Numbered from the stretch's first letter, positions 50,062-59,818 are shown. The stretch: DNA of 64,000 nt from an uncultured Spirochaetaceae bacterium (GCA_944389145.1 CALXLH010000022.1:26092-90091), one strand, 5' to 3'. The notes: generated by a model from the sequence alone, not told the origin. Numbers and translations are program-made.

Positions 50062-50568
50062 ATGGAATTCAAGGAAATCATAAGGACAAGGTGTTCCTGC
50101 AGGAAGTTTGATGCGCGCCAGGTGTCAGCGGAGGCTCTTTCCGCCGTGCTTGAGGCTGGGCGTCTTGCACCGACTGCGAAGAACCTGCAGGAGCAGAGGA
50201 TCTATGTGATCCAGTCCGCGGAAGGGCTTGGGAAGGTGGACAGCCTTACCCCATGCCGCTACGGCGCGCCTACCGTGATCGCCGTGGCCTTCGACAAGGG
50301 TAATGTCTTCGTCTATCCTGGTGATAAGCGGGACTCCGGCATAGAGGATGCATCCATCGTAGCGACTCACATGATGCTTGCGGCTGCCGATGAAGGCCTT
50401 GATAGCTGCTGGATCAACTTCTTCGATCCCGATAAGGCTAAGTCGGTCCTTGGCCTTCCTGATAACGAGGAGATCCTCATGCTTCTGGACCTTGGCTATG
50501 CAGCAGAGAAGCCGGAGATCCTGCCTAAGAAGAGGAAGGATCTGTCTGAGACTGTGAGCTATCTTTGA
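50062..50568 (+). CDS. nitroreductase family protein
   Basis: A 168-residue FMN-dependent oxidoreductase with the N-terminal pattern FKEIIRTRCSCRKFD, LEAGRLAPTAKNLQ, and the C-terminal GLPDNEEILMLLDLGYAAE typical of NAD(P)H nitroreductases. The start at 50062 has GGAGG upstream. It is 38 nt past the kinase stop and could be cotranscribed, though their roles are unlikely to be linked. Confidence 0.88.
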   Translation: MEFKEIIRTRCSCRKFDARQVSAEALSAVLEAGRLAPTAKNLQEQRIYVIQSAEGLGKVDSLTPCRYGAPTVIAVAFDKGNVFVYPGDKRDSGIEDASIVATHMMLAAADEGLDSCWINFFDPDKAKSVLGLPDNEEILMLLDLGYAAEKPEILPKKRKDLSETVSYL

Positions 50569-50597
50569 TGCTCCGTTCATGATGGCATGCTGCGGCT

Positions 50598-51191
50598 ATG
50601 GATTTCACGTTAGCATTGGTCAGGCATGGAGAGAGCGAGGCGAATGTGCGCCATATGCTCTCAGGCTGGCTTGATGTAGATCTCACCGCTCATGGGATCG
50701 CGGAGCTGGAGGAGCTGCGCGAGAGTGTCGATTATCCAGCAAGCGACATGTATTTCTCCTCTCCGCTGAAGCGATGCATCGAGACTTGCCATATCCTCTT
50801 TCCTGATAAGGTTCCTATCATCAGCGATAGCTTTAAGGAGGTGTCCTTCCGTTCCATGGAGGGGTGGATCCTTTCGGACAAGGCTGAGATAGATGCGTAC
50901 TTCGAGTCATGGGTACGCGATGAGCCTTATCTTGATGAGGAGACGATCAGCGATGTGATGGCGAGGGCGAAGCCTGCGGTGATGGATGTGGTGGACTCCT
51001 GCGAGAGGGATGGCAAGCGATCTGCCACGATCGTGATGCATTCGGGCATCATGCGGTCTGCGGTCATAGCCCTGTTCGGCCTTGATAGAAAGGCATTCCT
51101 CGACATGAGCGTCCCGAACGGCTTGGGATATATCATCAAATTCTCTGGCCTTTCGCCTCTCTCCTGGCATAAGCTTGAGCGTATGGTATGA
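50598..51191 (+). CDS. histidine phosphatase family protein
   Basis: A 197-residue phosphoglycerate-mutase-like phosphatase with the RHG motif at residues 9-11 (VRHGESEANV), a second Arg in SPLKRCIETC, and the second His in VMHSGIMRSAV. Members dephosphorylate sugar phosphates, alpha-ribazole phosphate or proteins. No strong ribosome binding site is visible, and coupling to the upstream gene is plausible. Confidence 0.85.
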   Translation: MDFTLALVRHGESEANVRHMLSGWLDVDLTAHGIAELEELRESVDYPASDMYFSSPLKRCIETCHILFPDKVPIISDSFKEVSFRSMEGWILSDKAEIDAYFESWVRDEPYLDEETISDVMARAKPAVMDVVDSCERDGKRSATIVMHSGIMRSAVIALFGLDRKAFLDMSVPNGLGYIIKFSGLSPLSWHKLERMV

Positions 51192-51198
51192 TAGCCCC

Positions 51199-52077
51199 AT
51201 GTATGAGTTGATCCAGGCTGCCGGCAGCAGCTATTACATAGAGAGCCCCGCGAAGATCGGGCTTGTCAGGACAGGAGAGGATGAGGTCGTCCTTATCGAT
51301 AGCGGCAGCGACAAGGAAGCGGGGCGCAAGATCCGTCAGATCCTTGATGCGAACAGCTGGAAGCTCGCGGCAATATATAATACCCATTCCAACGCGGATC
51401 ATATCGGAGGCAACAGATACCTGCAGAACCGGACTGGGTGCCATGTATATGCCCCGGGGATGGAGTGCTGCTTCACTCGCTTTCCATTGCTTGAGCCATC
51501 TTTTCTCTTCGGGGGATTCCCTCCTGAGGATATCAGGCATAAGTTCCTCATGGCTGAGGAGAGCGATGCAGAGGAGCTTGGCGATGGAGTGCTTCCTGCG
51601 GGATGGGAGTGCATACCGCTTCCTGGCCACTTCCTCAGCATGGTTGGCTTCCGTACCCCGGATGATGTGGTGTACCTTGCTGACTGCCTCTCCAGCCGTG
51701 AGACGCTTGATAAGTACGGCGTGACATTCATCTATGATGTCGCCTCTTATATAGCAACGCTTAAGCGAGTCATCACGATGAGAGCGAGGCTCTTCATTCC
51801 TTCCCATGCCGCCGCAACCGATGATATCGCGCCGCTTGCCGAATACAATCTGCATAAGGTCGAGGAGGTCGCTGACATGATCTGCCTGATCTGCAGGGAG
51901 CCTTCGTCATCTGATGAGGTGATAAGGCTCGTATTCCGCAGCTATGGTCTGCAGATGACCATGCAGCAGTATGTGCTTGTAGACAGTACCGTCCGTTCAT
52001 ATCTTTCCTGGCTAAGGAATAGCGGTAGGATAGGAGTCCGTGCTGAGGATGATATGATTATATGGTATTCATTATAA
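51199..52077 (+). CDS. metallo-beta-lactamase-fold hydrolase
   Basis: A 292-residue hydrolase of the MBL fold. The metal motif reads NTHSNADHIGGN (H63, D67, H68). The usual second His of HxHxDH is replaced by Asn here; as I recall this NTHSNADH form is normal in a clostridial subfamily. A further metal ligand lies in PLPGHFLSM. The C-terminal ~70 residues are extra and helical. It is 7 nt after the phosphatase gene. Substrate unknown. Confidence 0.8.
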   Translation: MYELIQAAGSSYYIESPAKIGLVRTGEDEVVLIDSGSDKEAGRKIRQILDANSWKLAAIYNTHSNADHIGGNRYLQNRTGCHVYAPGMECCFTRFPLLEPSFLFGGFPPEDIRHKFLMAEESDAEELGDGVLPAGWECIPLPGHFLSMVGFRTPDDVVYLADCLSSRETLDKYGVTFIYDVASYIATLKRVITMRARLFIPSHAAATDDIAPLAEYNLHKVEEVADMICLICREPSSSDEVIRLVFRSYGLQMTMQQYVLVDSTVRSYLSWLRNSGRIGVRAEDDMIIWYSL

Positions 52078-52415
52078 TGACATTCCTATATAGGTATATA
52101 ATATTATTTATCGATCTTTAACGGCTGCTCCTGTATGCACCTGCCCCATATCTGCCTCTGTGCCTTCTGCGCATGAGGACAGATGGTTGGCAGATGCTAT
52201 GGGGCCTCTTCGCTTAGAGGCTTTCCCTGCAGCTGCATGGGAAATCACATGCTTCATATCCCATGAGGAATGTGCTGATGAATGCCCTTGGCTCCATTCC
52301 CTAATTGCCGCATCTTCGGTTAGAATCCAGTTACCGAAAACCTAAGTGGAGCTTTTCCTGATTCTCATCATCTTTTCGCCACTTGAGACTTGAGATCTGT
52401 GTTAAGGTGATTCTG
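52078..52415. other. intergenic region without a recognisable gene
   Basis: A 340-bp gap between the hydrolase and the MATE gene. It contains A/T-rich sequence (52081-52110) and two short open frames lacking ribosome binding sites. I see no RNA gene or repeat. It presumably holds the promoter of the MATE gene, but I cannot mark one with confidence. Confidence 0.3.
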
Positions 52416-53765
52416 ATGGCAGTGGATTCTGATGATTTCATGCGTACGCGAAAGGTGCTTCCGCTCCTTCTTTCCATGTCGCTTCCGATGGTTCTCTCTA
52501 TGCTTGTAAGCTCGCTTTACAACATCGTTGACAGTTATTTCGTCGCGATGATAAGCGAAGATGCGATGACCGCGCTTTCACTGGTCTTTCCCCTGCAGAA
52601 CCTCGTAAGCTCGATAGGCGTGGGGTTCGGCATCGGCGTGAATGCCTCCATATCCTACTATCGCGGGGCAGGGGCATCAGATAAGGCAGATGCCGCGGCG
52701 ACAGGGGGACTTATCCTGAGCGTCGCGCATGGGCTTCTTCTTGCTGTGATCTGCATAGCGATATCCTCATCGTTCCTTCAGGCTTTTACCTCTTCTGGGG
52801 CTATCGTCGAGGCGGGCGTGCGTTATTCCGTGATCGTGTTTGCCTTTGCCGTGATCAATATCATCGGCATAACATTCGAGAAGATATTCCAGGCTGTCGG
52901 GCGGATGAAGGTCTCGATGACGGCTATGATGGCGGGGTGCGTGGCTAATATAATGCTGGATCCTGTATTCATCTTCGGCATGGGCCCTGTTCCTGCGATG
53001 GGGATAGAGGGAGCGGCTTTCGCGACAGGCCTCGGACAGCTTCTTTCCCTGATGGTATACCTTATCTTCTACTTCCGCTCTCCAATCGGCGTCACCATCC
53101 GCCGCGATGCGGTGATTGATGGCCTGGGTATGGCTGGAAGGCTCTATGGCGTGGGAATACCTGCCACGCTCAACCTCGCTCTCTCCTCCGTTCTCGTGGC
53201 ATCACTAAACGCGATCCTCTCTTCGTTTGCCGAGGTGTATACGCTCATTCTCGGTATCTACTACAGGCTCCAGTCCTTCCTCTACCTTCCTGCAAGCGGG
53301 CTCGTGCAGGGAATGAGGCCGATCATAGGCTATAACCATGGAGCCGGTGAGAGGGAAAGGGTACGGCAGGTCTTCCTTCTGGTACTGCTTCTATGCGCGC
53401 TGCTGATGCTCCTCGGGACGATTCTCTGCCTGGCTGTGCCTGAACGCCTGATCTCTATCTTCTCTGACAGCGCTGAGACGATAGCGGCAGGCGCCGATGC
53501 CCTTCGCATCATCAGCCTTGGCTTCATCGTGTCATCCGTCTCTGTCGCGGCATCAGGTGCGTTGGAGGGGCTTGGCAGGGGGCTGCCTTCGCTCTGGATA
53601 TCTCTTCTACGCTATGTGGTCATCATCATACCGCTGGCATATGTCTTCTCGATCGTCCTGGGATGGGGACCAGATGGGGTATGGACGGCGTTCTGGGTAT
53701 CAGAGGCTGTGAGTGCCGCCTTCTCGATTGCCATCTGCCGCCGTATCTTCTTCCGCCTCTCTTAG
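52416..53765 (+). CDS. MATE family efflux transporter 1
   Basis: A 449-residue protein with 12 hydrophobic helices in two MatE repeats (MVLSMLVSSLYNIVDSYFV near the N-terminus; GLVQGMRPIIGYNHGAGER in the second half, each in parts). Members export drugs or metabolites by Na+ or H+ antiport. The ATG at 52416 has AAGGTGAT upstream. Its 3' end overlaps the convergent second MATE gene by 66 bp. Confidence 0.92.
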   Translation: MAVDSDDFMRTRKVLPLLLSMSLPMVLSMLVSSLYNIVDSYFVAMISEDAMTALSLVFPLQNLVSSIGVGFGIGVNASISYYRGAGASDKADAAATGGLILSVAHGLLLAVICIAISSSFLQAFTSSGAIVEAGVRYSVIVFAFAVINIIGITFEKIFQAVGRMKVSMTAMMAGCVANIMLDPVFIFGMGPVPAMGIEGAAFATGLGQLLSLMVYLIFYFRSPIGVTIRRDAVIDGLGMAGRLYGVGIPATLNLALSSVLVASLNAILSSFAEVYTLILGIYYRLQSFLYLPASGLVQGMRPIIGYNHGAGERERVRQVFLLVLLLCALLMLLGTILCLAVPERLISIFSDSAETIAAGADALRIISLGFIVSSVSVAASGALEGLGRGLPSLWISLLRYVVIIIPLAYVFSIVLGWGPDGVWTAFWVSEAVSAAFSIAICRRIFFRLS

Positions 53766-55124
53766 CATCTTCCTGGCGATCATGATGCAGATGATGGTCG
53801 TGGGTATGGCTATGCCGCAGTTGGATATCATCATCATGATGCCGAGGGCTGCCGCGCCGTCGCTGATGAAGCGCTGGAGCAGGAACAGCACGGGGATGCG
53901 CAGTATGAAGATCTTCATGAAGTTCAGCATCAGGGTTATCCTTGTCCTACCGAGCCCTAGGAGGAAATCCATCCCTGCTCCGTTGATGGCTATTCCGAAG
54001 CTGCTGAGCGAGTCGTAGATGAACACGCGTCTGATCATGTCCATGAAGGAGGCGTCAAGGCCGCTGCGGCTGGTGGCGAATATCCTGATCAGCGTGTCAT
54101 CAACGGCATAGACCACGAGCATTGCAGCAAGGCATGCCAGGAATGACACGACGAGGTTCGCCTTGTACGTTCCGATGGTCCTCCTATATCTCCCTGCACC
54201 GTAATTCTGGCTGATTATCGCGCTTGATGCGTCGGAGAAGCCGTTCTCGAAGCCTGCCGCTATGCCGCACATGCTGTTTGATATACCAAGGGCTCCGATC
54301 ATCGTGGCGCCATAGGCCGCGGCGAGGGAGTTGACCACCGTCTTGCCTAGCGAGAATGCCGAGTCCTCTATCGCGACCGGGTATGATATCCCTAGAAGCC
54401 TTCCCTCATAGCCCTTCTGCCTGTGCAGTACGAGCGCAGGCCTTATGCGGAAGATGCTCTCCCTGTCGAACAGGCGTGAAAGCGAGTAGAGCGCGAAGAG
54501 CGCATAGGTAATGAGCGTCGCCAGCGCTATATGCACGATTCCCTTCTCAAGCACGTAGATGAACAGCGCGGAGAGTCCCAGCTTTATCGCCATCGTCGTT
54601 ATATTCGCTATCATTATGACCTTCGTATTGCCTCTGGCCTTCTCGATGTTGATATACAGCAGGTTGATGAAGTTGAGCACGGTGGCGAGAAGCAGGATGC
54701 GGAAGTATGGCGTTCCTTCCCCGATGAATTCCTCCGGCGTGCCGATGAGCGAGAGCAGCAGCGGAACGAATGGTATCATCAGGATGAAGATGGCTGAGAG
54801 GATCAGGAGCAGGCGGACGAGGGAATTCAGCAGCAGGCCTGTCTTTTCCTCATCTCCTGCGCCATATGCCCTGTTGACGAGGATCATCGATCCTGTGATC
54901 AGCCCCGAGCCAAGCGCATTTAGAACCATGCGCAGCTGGCTCATGTATGATACTGTCGAGACATCCAGCGGACCGATATGGCTTGCCATTATAGTATCGA
55001 ATACGGTGAAGAGGCCGTTGAAGAGGGCGAATATGGCAAGCGGCGTACCGACCTGCAGCAGCAGCCTGTACTGATTGCCAGAGAGCGAGTACTCGCGGAA
55101 TTTCCGTTCATCTGCCTTATTCAT
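53700..55124 (-). CDS. MATE family efflux transporter 2
   Basis: A 474-residue transporter with 12 helices, of a different MATE subfamily from its neighbour (LQVGTPLAIFALFNGLFTVFDTIMAS in parts; INRAYGAG; SAIISQNYGAGRYRR). It has a polar C-terminal tail (EEDTAADGNREGGTHSL) that is encoded in the overlap with the convergent MATE gene. Confidence 0.9.
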   Translation of the reverse strand: MNKADERKFREYSLSGNQYRLLLQVGTPLAIFALFNGLFTVFDTIMASHIGPLDVSTVSYMSQLRMVLNALGSGLITGSMILVNRAYGAGDEEKTGLLLNSLVRLLLILSAIFILMIPFVPLLLSLIGTPEEFIGEGTPYFRILLLATVLNFINLLYINIEKARGNTKVIMIANITTMAIKLGLSALFIYVLEKGIVHIALATLITYALFALYSLSRLFDRESIFRIRPALVLHRQKGYEGRLLGISYPVAIEDSAFSLGKTVVNSLAAAYGATMIGALGISNSMCGIAAGFENGFSDASSAIISQNYGAGRYRRTIGTYKANLVVSFLACLAAMLVVYAVDDTLIRIFATSRSGLDASFMDMIRRVFIYDSLSSFGIAINGAGMDFLLGLGRTRITLMLNFMKIFILRIPVLFLLQRFISDGAAALGIMMMISNCGIAIPTTIICIMIARKMLREAEEDTAADGNREGGTHSL

Positions 55125-55224
55125 GTCCCGTGTCCCTCGACTGCTGATTCTGCATCATTCATGATGATTAGGAAAGATGGACGGGAGGATTTCCAAAGCT
55201 CCGATTAATCCCTATCCTGTGCAT

Positions 55225-55345
55225 ATGCCCGATTGGGATGATCATGGCCGGAGACAGTGGCAGGAAGTCCTCATGACGGGCTTGAGGTACCCCGTACCGA
55301 CGGGGAGAAAGCTCATGCGGCAACGCTTCTGAAAGGAGGGAGAGC
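55225..55345 (+). promoter_or_regulatory. structured leader before the lyase gene
   Basis: The region before 55346 can form successive hairpins: CTCA-N9-TGAG (about 55272-55288), CCCCGT-ACCG-ACGGGG (55290-55305), and AAGC/GCTT flanking a GCGGCAAC loop (about 55309-55329), then GAAAGGAGGGAG. Only two coding genes diverge here. It matches no riboswitch class that I know. Confidence 0.4.
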
Positions 55346-57268
55346 ATGCTTAGGGATCATGTATGCAGGAATTACCGCAAGGAGGCAGAAGAGGCTATCC
55401 GCAAGGCCGATGATGCCATAGCACAGAGATTCATCTTCGACCAGCGCTGGGATATGGAGCGCACTTATGAGACCGTGGCCTTCGATGGCGATATAGATTT
55501 CCTGAGCCAGCCAGGAGGGGATCCTGAGTGGACCTACGCCTTCAACCGCCTCCGTCATCTCATCTCGCTCGGGGAGGCCTATGTCCTTACGGGTGAGGAG
55601 AGGTATGCAGAGTGCCTAGCCTCCCAGGCAGAACGCTGGATCGATACCGTACGCCCCTCTGATAAGGCCTCTGCTCCGGCATGGCGCACGATAGAATCAG
55701 GCATACGCCTGGATACGTTCGTCAGGTCTTATCTCCTCATAGGGGACTCTGCTGCGTTCAGGCGCATCGAGGATAAGTTCATGGCCTCGGTTGAGGAACA
55801 TGCCTCATTCATACTTGCCAATGCCTGGGACAGCTACCATCTGATGAGCAACTGGGGCGTGCTTGCCAATCATGGCCTCTATACCGCCTCCTGCGTCTTC
55901 GATCGAAGCAGCTGGCGGCAGGAAGCCTTGAGAAGGCTATCTGCAGAGCTGGAGAACGAGGTCTATGATGATGGCATGCAGTGGGAACAGTCGCCGATGT
56001 ACCACAATGAGGTGATGCGGGACTATCTTGATGTGCTTTTCTTCTCTGATAGGTATGGCTGCCAGATAGAGCCCTGGTTCCGTGATAAGGTCCATCGCAT
56101 GGCCCGCGTGGCCATGGCTTTCATGAAGCCAGATGGCTCTGAGCCGATGATGGGCGACAGCGATGATATAGACATGAGGGATCTTCTGACATATGCCGCG
56201 TACGTGCTGAAGGATGGGATGATCAAGTCTGTAGCATATGATACCCTCGATTTCGAGACATCGTTCCTTGCCGGTGATGAGGGTATAGATGAATATGGCA
56301 GGCTGGAGGCGAGGCTGCCTGAGGCGACCGATTTCCTCTTTCCTGACAGCGGAAACGGCTTTGCCCGTACTGGGTGGGGTAGCAGGGACTCGTACCTGCG
56401 CTTCCACGCCGGGACGCTTGGCGCAGGGCATGGGCATGCTGATCAGACTCACGTGAGCTTCGTTGACAGGGGCCGCGACTTCCTTGTCGATGCGGGACGC
56501 TACACTTATGTCTTTGATGGAGGACGGCAGGACTTCAAGGATAACAGGGCCCATAACGTCGTCATCGTCGACGGCAAGGAGTGCTATCCTGAGAAGGACA
56601 GCTGGGAATGCCTTTCATTGGACAGGGCCGTCAATCTCCGCTTCGCCTCGAAAGGCGATGCCATTGCCTTCGAAGGAGGCCATCTGGGCTATCTTTCCTC
56701 CGGCGTGCTTGTCAACCGCCGTGTCGTATGGCTCAAGCGCCATGAGCTTCTTGTGATCATTGATGAGCTTTATGCTGCAGGGCAACATGGCTATGAGAGC
56801 CTCTTCCATTTCTCGGAGGGCATAGAGCCGTCCGTAAGCGGGAATAAGGCGAGGATGGGACATGTTGCCATGACCTGTCTCTCCACGGCGGCTCCCTCTC
56901 TATCCGTGCTGTCGTCACAGATAAGCCGCCACTATAACCAGAAGGCTGGCAGCAAGGCGCTCTCTGTCGGCATCGAGGCCGATGGCCCTGTGACGCTCTG
57001 GAGCGTCTTCGATCTCTCGGGAGAGGATGGCAAGGCGGAGCTTCTGCCTGTCAGAAGCAGCTTCAAGGGCATCACGTTCAGCTCTGAGGATATCGAGGCG
57101 ATGTCATTCACATCGGATACCCGGGATATACTCCTCGTGTGCGCTCATAAGGAGTACGCGACCCCGACCGACACCTTCTGTGCCGGTGGCTGCACTGGCT
57201 TTGGCAACCTGACATATTTCGACAGGAAGGCCGGATGCACGGAGATTGGGGTGCGCCTCTTCTGCTGA
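55346..57268 (+). CDS. heparinase II/III family polysaccharide lyase A
   Basis: A 640-residue lyase: an N-terminal alpha/alpha toroid (SNWGVLANHGLY, QWEQSPMYHNEV with a catalytic-type Tyr/His) followed by a C-terminal beta domain with GAGHGHADQTH and NVVIVDGKE. Members cleave uronic-acid polysaccharides such as heparan, hyaluronan or alginate by beta-elimination. It has no signal peptide and starts in a helical segment, so it should act on oligosaccharides in the cytoplasm. It is divergent from the minus-strand enzyme operon. A paralogue lies at 60998-62917. Confidence 0.85.
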   Translation: MLRDHVCRNYRKEAEEAIRKADDAIAQRFIFDQRWDMERTYETVAFDGDIDFLSQPGGDPEWTYAFNRLRHLISLGEAYVLTGEERYAECLASQAERWIDTVRPSDKASAPAWRTIESGIRLDTFVRSYLLIGDSAAFRRIEDKFMASVEEHASFILANAWDSYHLMSNWGVLANHGLYTASCVFDRSSWRQEALRRLSAELENEVYDDGMQWEQSPMYHNEVMRDYLDVLFFSDRYGCQIEPWFRDKVHRMARVAMAFMKPDGSEPMMGDSDDIDMRDLLTYAAYVLKDGMIKSVAYDTLDFETSFLAGDEGIDEYGRLEARLPEATDFLFPDSGNGFARTGWGSRDSYLRFHAGTLGAGHGHADQTHVSFVDRGRDFLVDAGRYTYVFDGGRQDFKDNRAHNVVIVDGKECYPEKDSWECLSLDRAVNLRFASKGDAIAFEGGHLGYLSSGVLVNRRVVWLKRHELLVIIDELYAAGQHGYESLFHFSEGIEPSVSGNKARMGHVAMTCLSTAAPSLSVLSSQISRHYNQKAGSKALSVGIEADGPVTLWSVFDLSGEDGKAELLPVRSSFKGITFSSEDIEAMSFTSDTRDILLVCAHKEYATPTDTFCAGGCTGFGNLTYFDRKAGCTEIGVRLFC

Positions 57269-58045
57269 TCAGGCGTCGCGGCCGTATACCTCAATCTGTA
57301 TCAGGGCCGGGAACGGTGAAGGATCCTCGGCCTTGATGAGCCTCGAGAGGCTCAGGGAGGAGACCTTCCTCTCGCTGAAGGTTATCTCCTGCGGTCCGTC
57401 TTTCTTCTCAAGCCTGGCAGTGAGGCTGCTGCCATCGGAGAAGGAGAACGTTCCTTCCGTCCACCAGGCATCGTGGGGGAAGTCTGCCCTTGTGTAGATG
57501 ATCATCCTGTCGATGGAGACGGTACGGCCGAAATCTAGTGTAAGCTCTGCTTCCGGATCCCTGTTGATGCCCCAGCTGGACCATGGCCATTCCCCGTGGC
57601 CGTTCGATGCGACGATACCGTCTATGGCGTTGCGTGCGGCGAATACCGACTCGCCTCTTGTCTCGATGTTAGCCTTTGCGTGTGGGAACAGCGCGTCATT
57701 CTCATGCCCGTCATATGGATTGAGCGCGAGATTCCTGTAGCCTTCATGCTCCCAGCCATAGGCCTCTCTGGCCCATAGGAAGTGCCTTGTGCCTCTGAAT
57801 ACCGATTCATGGTAGCAGGCGTGCTTCTCAGCGAACGGAATCGTGAGCGTGAATGGCGTACCGGAGGCATATGCCGTCGTCCGGCCGAGTACCGCATCAA
57901 GCTGGAGCGTTATGAAGCCGCTCCTTTCAGGGGTGAGCCTTATCGCATCGCCTTCCTGATACTCCTCGCTGAATACAAGGTATGTCTCCCCGCTTCCCTC
58001 AGCCTCGGCTATCGTGCGTCCATCTCTCAGTATCTCTATCCTCAT
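57269..58045 (-). CDS. discoidin-like (F5/8 type C) protein of the lyase locus
   Basis: A 258-residue protein. The second half resembles a discoidin/CBM32-type domain (FAARNAIDGIVASNGHGEWPWSSWG in parts, LTLDFGRTVSIDRMIIYTR, DAWWTEGTFSFSDGS). The N-terminal ~100 residues form a beta sandwich. It has no signal peptide, unusual for a carbohydrate-binding module. It is the last gene of the minus-strand operon and overlaps the lyase gene upstream by 4 nt, so its function is tied to the lyase. It could be an accessory binding subunit or an unrecognised enzyme. Confidence 0.65.
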   Translation of the reverse strand: MRIEILRDGRTIAEAEGSGETYLVFSEEYQEGDAIRLTPERSGFITLQLDAVLGRTTAYASGTPFTLTIPFAEKHACYHESVFRGTRHFLWAREAYGWEHEGYRNLALNPYDGHENDALFPHAKANIETRGESVFAARNAIDGIVASNGHGEWPWSSWGINRDPEAELTLDFGRTVSIDRMIIYTRADFPHDAWWTEGTFSFSDGSSLTARLEKKDGPQEITFSERKVSSLSLSRLIKAEDPSPFPALIQIEVYGRDA

Positions 58046-59817
58046 TCATCTTCCTCCTTGAATCCTATTGTCCAGGATACAGGTCCTGGCAGCGTGATCA
58101 GCGCTCTGTATATCCTCTCTGGCCAGGCGGCTCTGAGGCGCGCGTCGCTTATCTCTATCGTCTCAACGCTACCATCGATCTCTCCGGAGAAGGTCGCGCT
58201 GAAGCTCTCCCATATGACGGAGCGGCCGTCGATGGCTGGCTTTTCCGTACTGAGCAGCGAGAGGACTGCGGGATTATCTGAATCGAATGCCTCTGTAATC
58301 GATATGGAATCGCCATCGAATGAGACGCTTCTGGCATACTTCCTGAGTCCCTTGCCGCTCTCATATGCTCCTGTAAGGTCGAACGATGCTCCCTTCTCGC
58401 TCATCATCAGCGTCTCTGCCCTGTACTCCTCGCCGTCATGCTGCTCAAGCGGAGGAAAGTTCACCAGGTTATGGTATGTGCTCCGCATCGGCAGGAGCGT
58501 ATACCTGTCCTTCGAGAAGGTCGTCTTGGTGTAGGTCTCCACGCCGATGTCTATCAGGCAGGGCCTCTCTCCCTTGTAGAGGATGATGCTGCCTGCATCA
58601 TTGTGGTTATGGCTCTCTCCGTTATGTCCGCCTTTTATCGCGAATGTGATGCCATTGGCGCGGTATATGGCAAGCCCGGTACTGCTGAACGCCGTGAAGC
58701 GCGGCTTCTCGATAACGGCCTTCCGTCCAGCCTCTTCCTCTATTTCCTGCCAGGCTGAGAGGGCGATGTACTTGTAGAAGAGGTTGTAGTCGTTATCGCT
58801 TTCCCTCCAGTCCGCTTTCGCGTCAAGCGCGGCATGGTGCAGTAGCGCCTGGCTTCCGACTGCCTTCCCGAATAGGTACTCACGGGCCGTGAGATGCCCC
58901 GCCTTTGGAGAGCAGTCAGCGAAGTTCAGGTAGATATCTCCTGATACATGGACCTTCTCGATATACTCCGCCATCGCCTTGATCTTGCTGTCTGCGAACA
59001 CATCGTGCATGTCGTTGCCTGTCGAGAGTGCCAGGACATGCAATGCCCCCCAGAGTGCAAGAGCCGCCGCATGGTAGTATGAGGCTCCTTCATCGCACCC
59101 CCCATCCTCAGGGAAAGAGGAGATATACAGATCCAGCGTCGATACCGCTGTCCTCAGTACTTTTCCTGCTTCCTTGCCTGAGAGAGGCAGCGTCAGTACT
59201 GAGAGAAGCACGTTCTGCGTGCACCATGGGGCCCAGTTGTTCAGCGGCCCATCATTGCCCATCCACCAGAAGTGGTCGGTGATGTATGGTTCAAGGATCC
59301 TCGTCCGCAGCGTATATTCAATATCCTCCCTGAGTATCGGGGATAGGCTGTCTGAGAGGATCGAGGATGTAAGCGAGAGTATCTCTCCGGTCTCGCAATG
59401 GAAGAGCTCGAGTATGGGACGGCTGATGAGCGGCGTATCTGCCTGCTCGGCATCCCTGATGTAGGTGTTGTGCGCAGGAATCGTCCAGACCGGTTCTGAA
59501 AGGAGCGACCATATCCCATCCTCGATGAGCGGGATGAAGCGGCTCCTGCCTTCGATTGCCTCGGCTATCACCAGGTCTGAGAGCAGCCTCCGCTTCTGGA
59601 AGTATGGTTCCTGGTACTCATTCCTCCTGCCAGTTGCAGAGAAGTCGCGGTATAGAGATAGGGGAAGGTATGGGAAGCCCTCCTTCGCATCCTTCTCAGC
59701 CCTTGCGATGATCTCAGCCTTGACCTTCTCCGGGATCTTCCTGATCGCATCCCTGCAAAATCCTATCCTTCCGGCCCTTGCCTCACGGCCCAGCGCCTTG
59801 TCTATCAGGTTCTGCAT
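58042..59817 (-). CDS. heparinase II/III family lyase B
   Basis: A 591-residue lyase of a different branch from A and C. The toroid has NDGPLNNWAPWCTQN and GCDEGASYYHAAA; the C-terminal beta domain has GGHNGESHNHNDAGS and STYHNLVNFPP. The NHND signature resembles oligoalginate/heparinase II-type exolyases. No signal peptide is seen. The start at 59817 follows the GH88 stop by 1 nt, with GGTGGTGAG as ribosome binding site; the longer frame to 59856 overlaps GH88. Confidence 0.85.
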   Translation of the reverse strand: MQNLIDKALGREARAGRIGFCRDAIRKIPEKVKAEIIARAEKDAKEGFPYLPLSLYRDFSATGRRNEYQEPYFQKRRLLSDLVIAEAIEGRSRFIPLIEDGIWSLLSEPVWTIPAHNTYIRDAEQADTPLISRPILELFHCETGEILSLTSSILSDSLSPILREDIEYTLRTRILEPYITDHFWWMGNDGPLNNWAPWCTQNVLLSVLTLPLSGKEAGKVLRTAVSTLDLYISSFPEDGGCDEGASYYHAAALALWGALHVLALSTGNDMHDVFADSKIKAMAEYIEKVHVSGDIYLNFADCSPKAGHLTAREYLFGKAVGSQALLHHAALDAKADWRESDNDYNLFYKYIALSAWQEIEEEAGRKAVIEKPRFTAFSSTGLAIYRANGITFAIKGGHNGESHNHNDAGSIILYKGERPCLIDIGVETYTKTTFSKDRYTLLPMRSTYHNLVNFPPLEQHDGEEYRAETLMMSEKGASFDLTGAYESGKGLRKYARSVSFDGDSISITEAFDSDNPAVLSLLSTEKPAIDGRSVIWESFSATFSGEIDGSVETIEISDARLRAAWPERIYRALITLPGPVSWTIGFKEEDE

Positions 59818-59818
59818 C

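Noticed and set aside
55225..55345. Known riboswitch (c-di-GMP, TPP, cobalamin, fluoride, yybP) in the lyase leader
   Set aside because: None of the conserved cores of these classes could be matched, so I only report unexplained hairpins.
58155..59464. Long plus-strand open frames opposite the lyase genes
   Set aside because: They are antisense shadows, Ser/Arg-rich, without ribosome binding sites. The minus-strand genes have strong family motifs.
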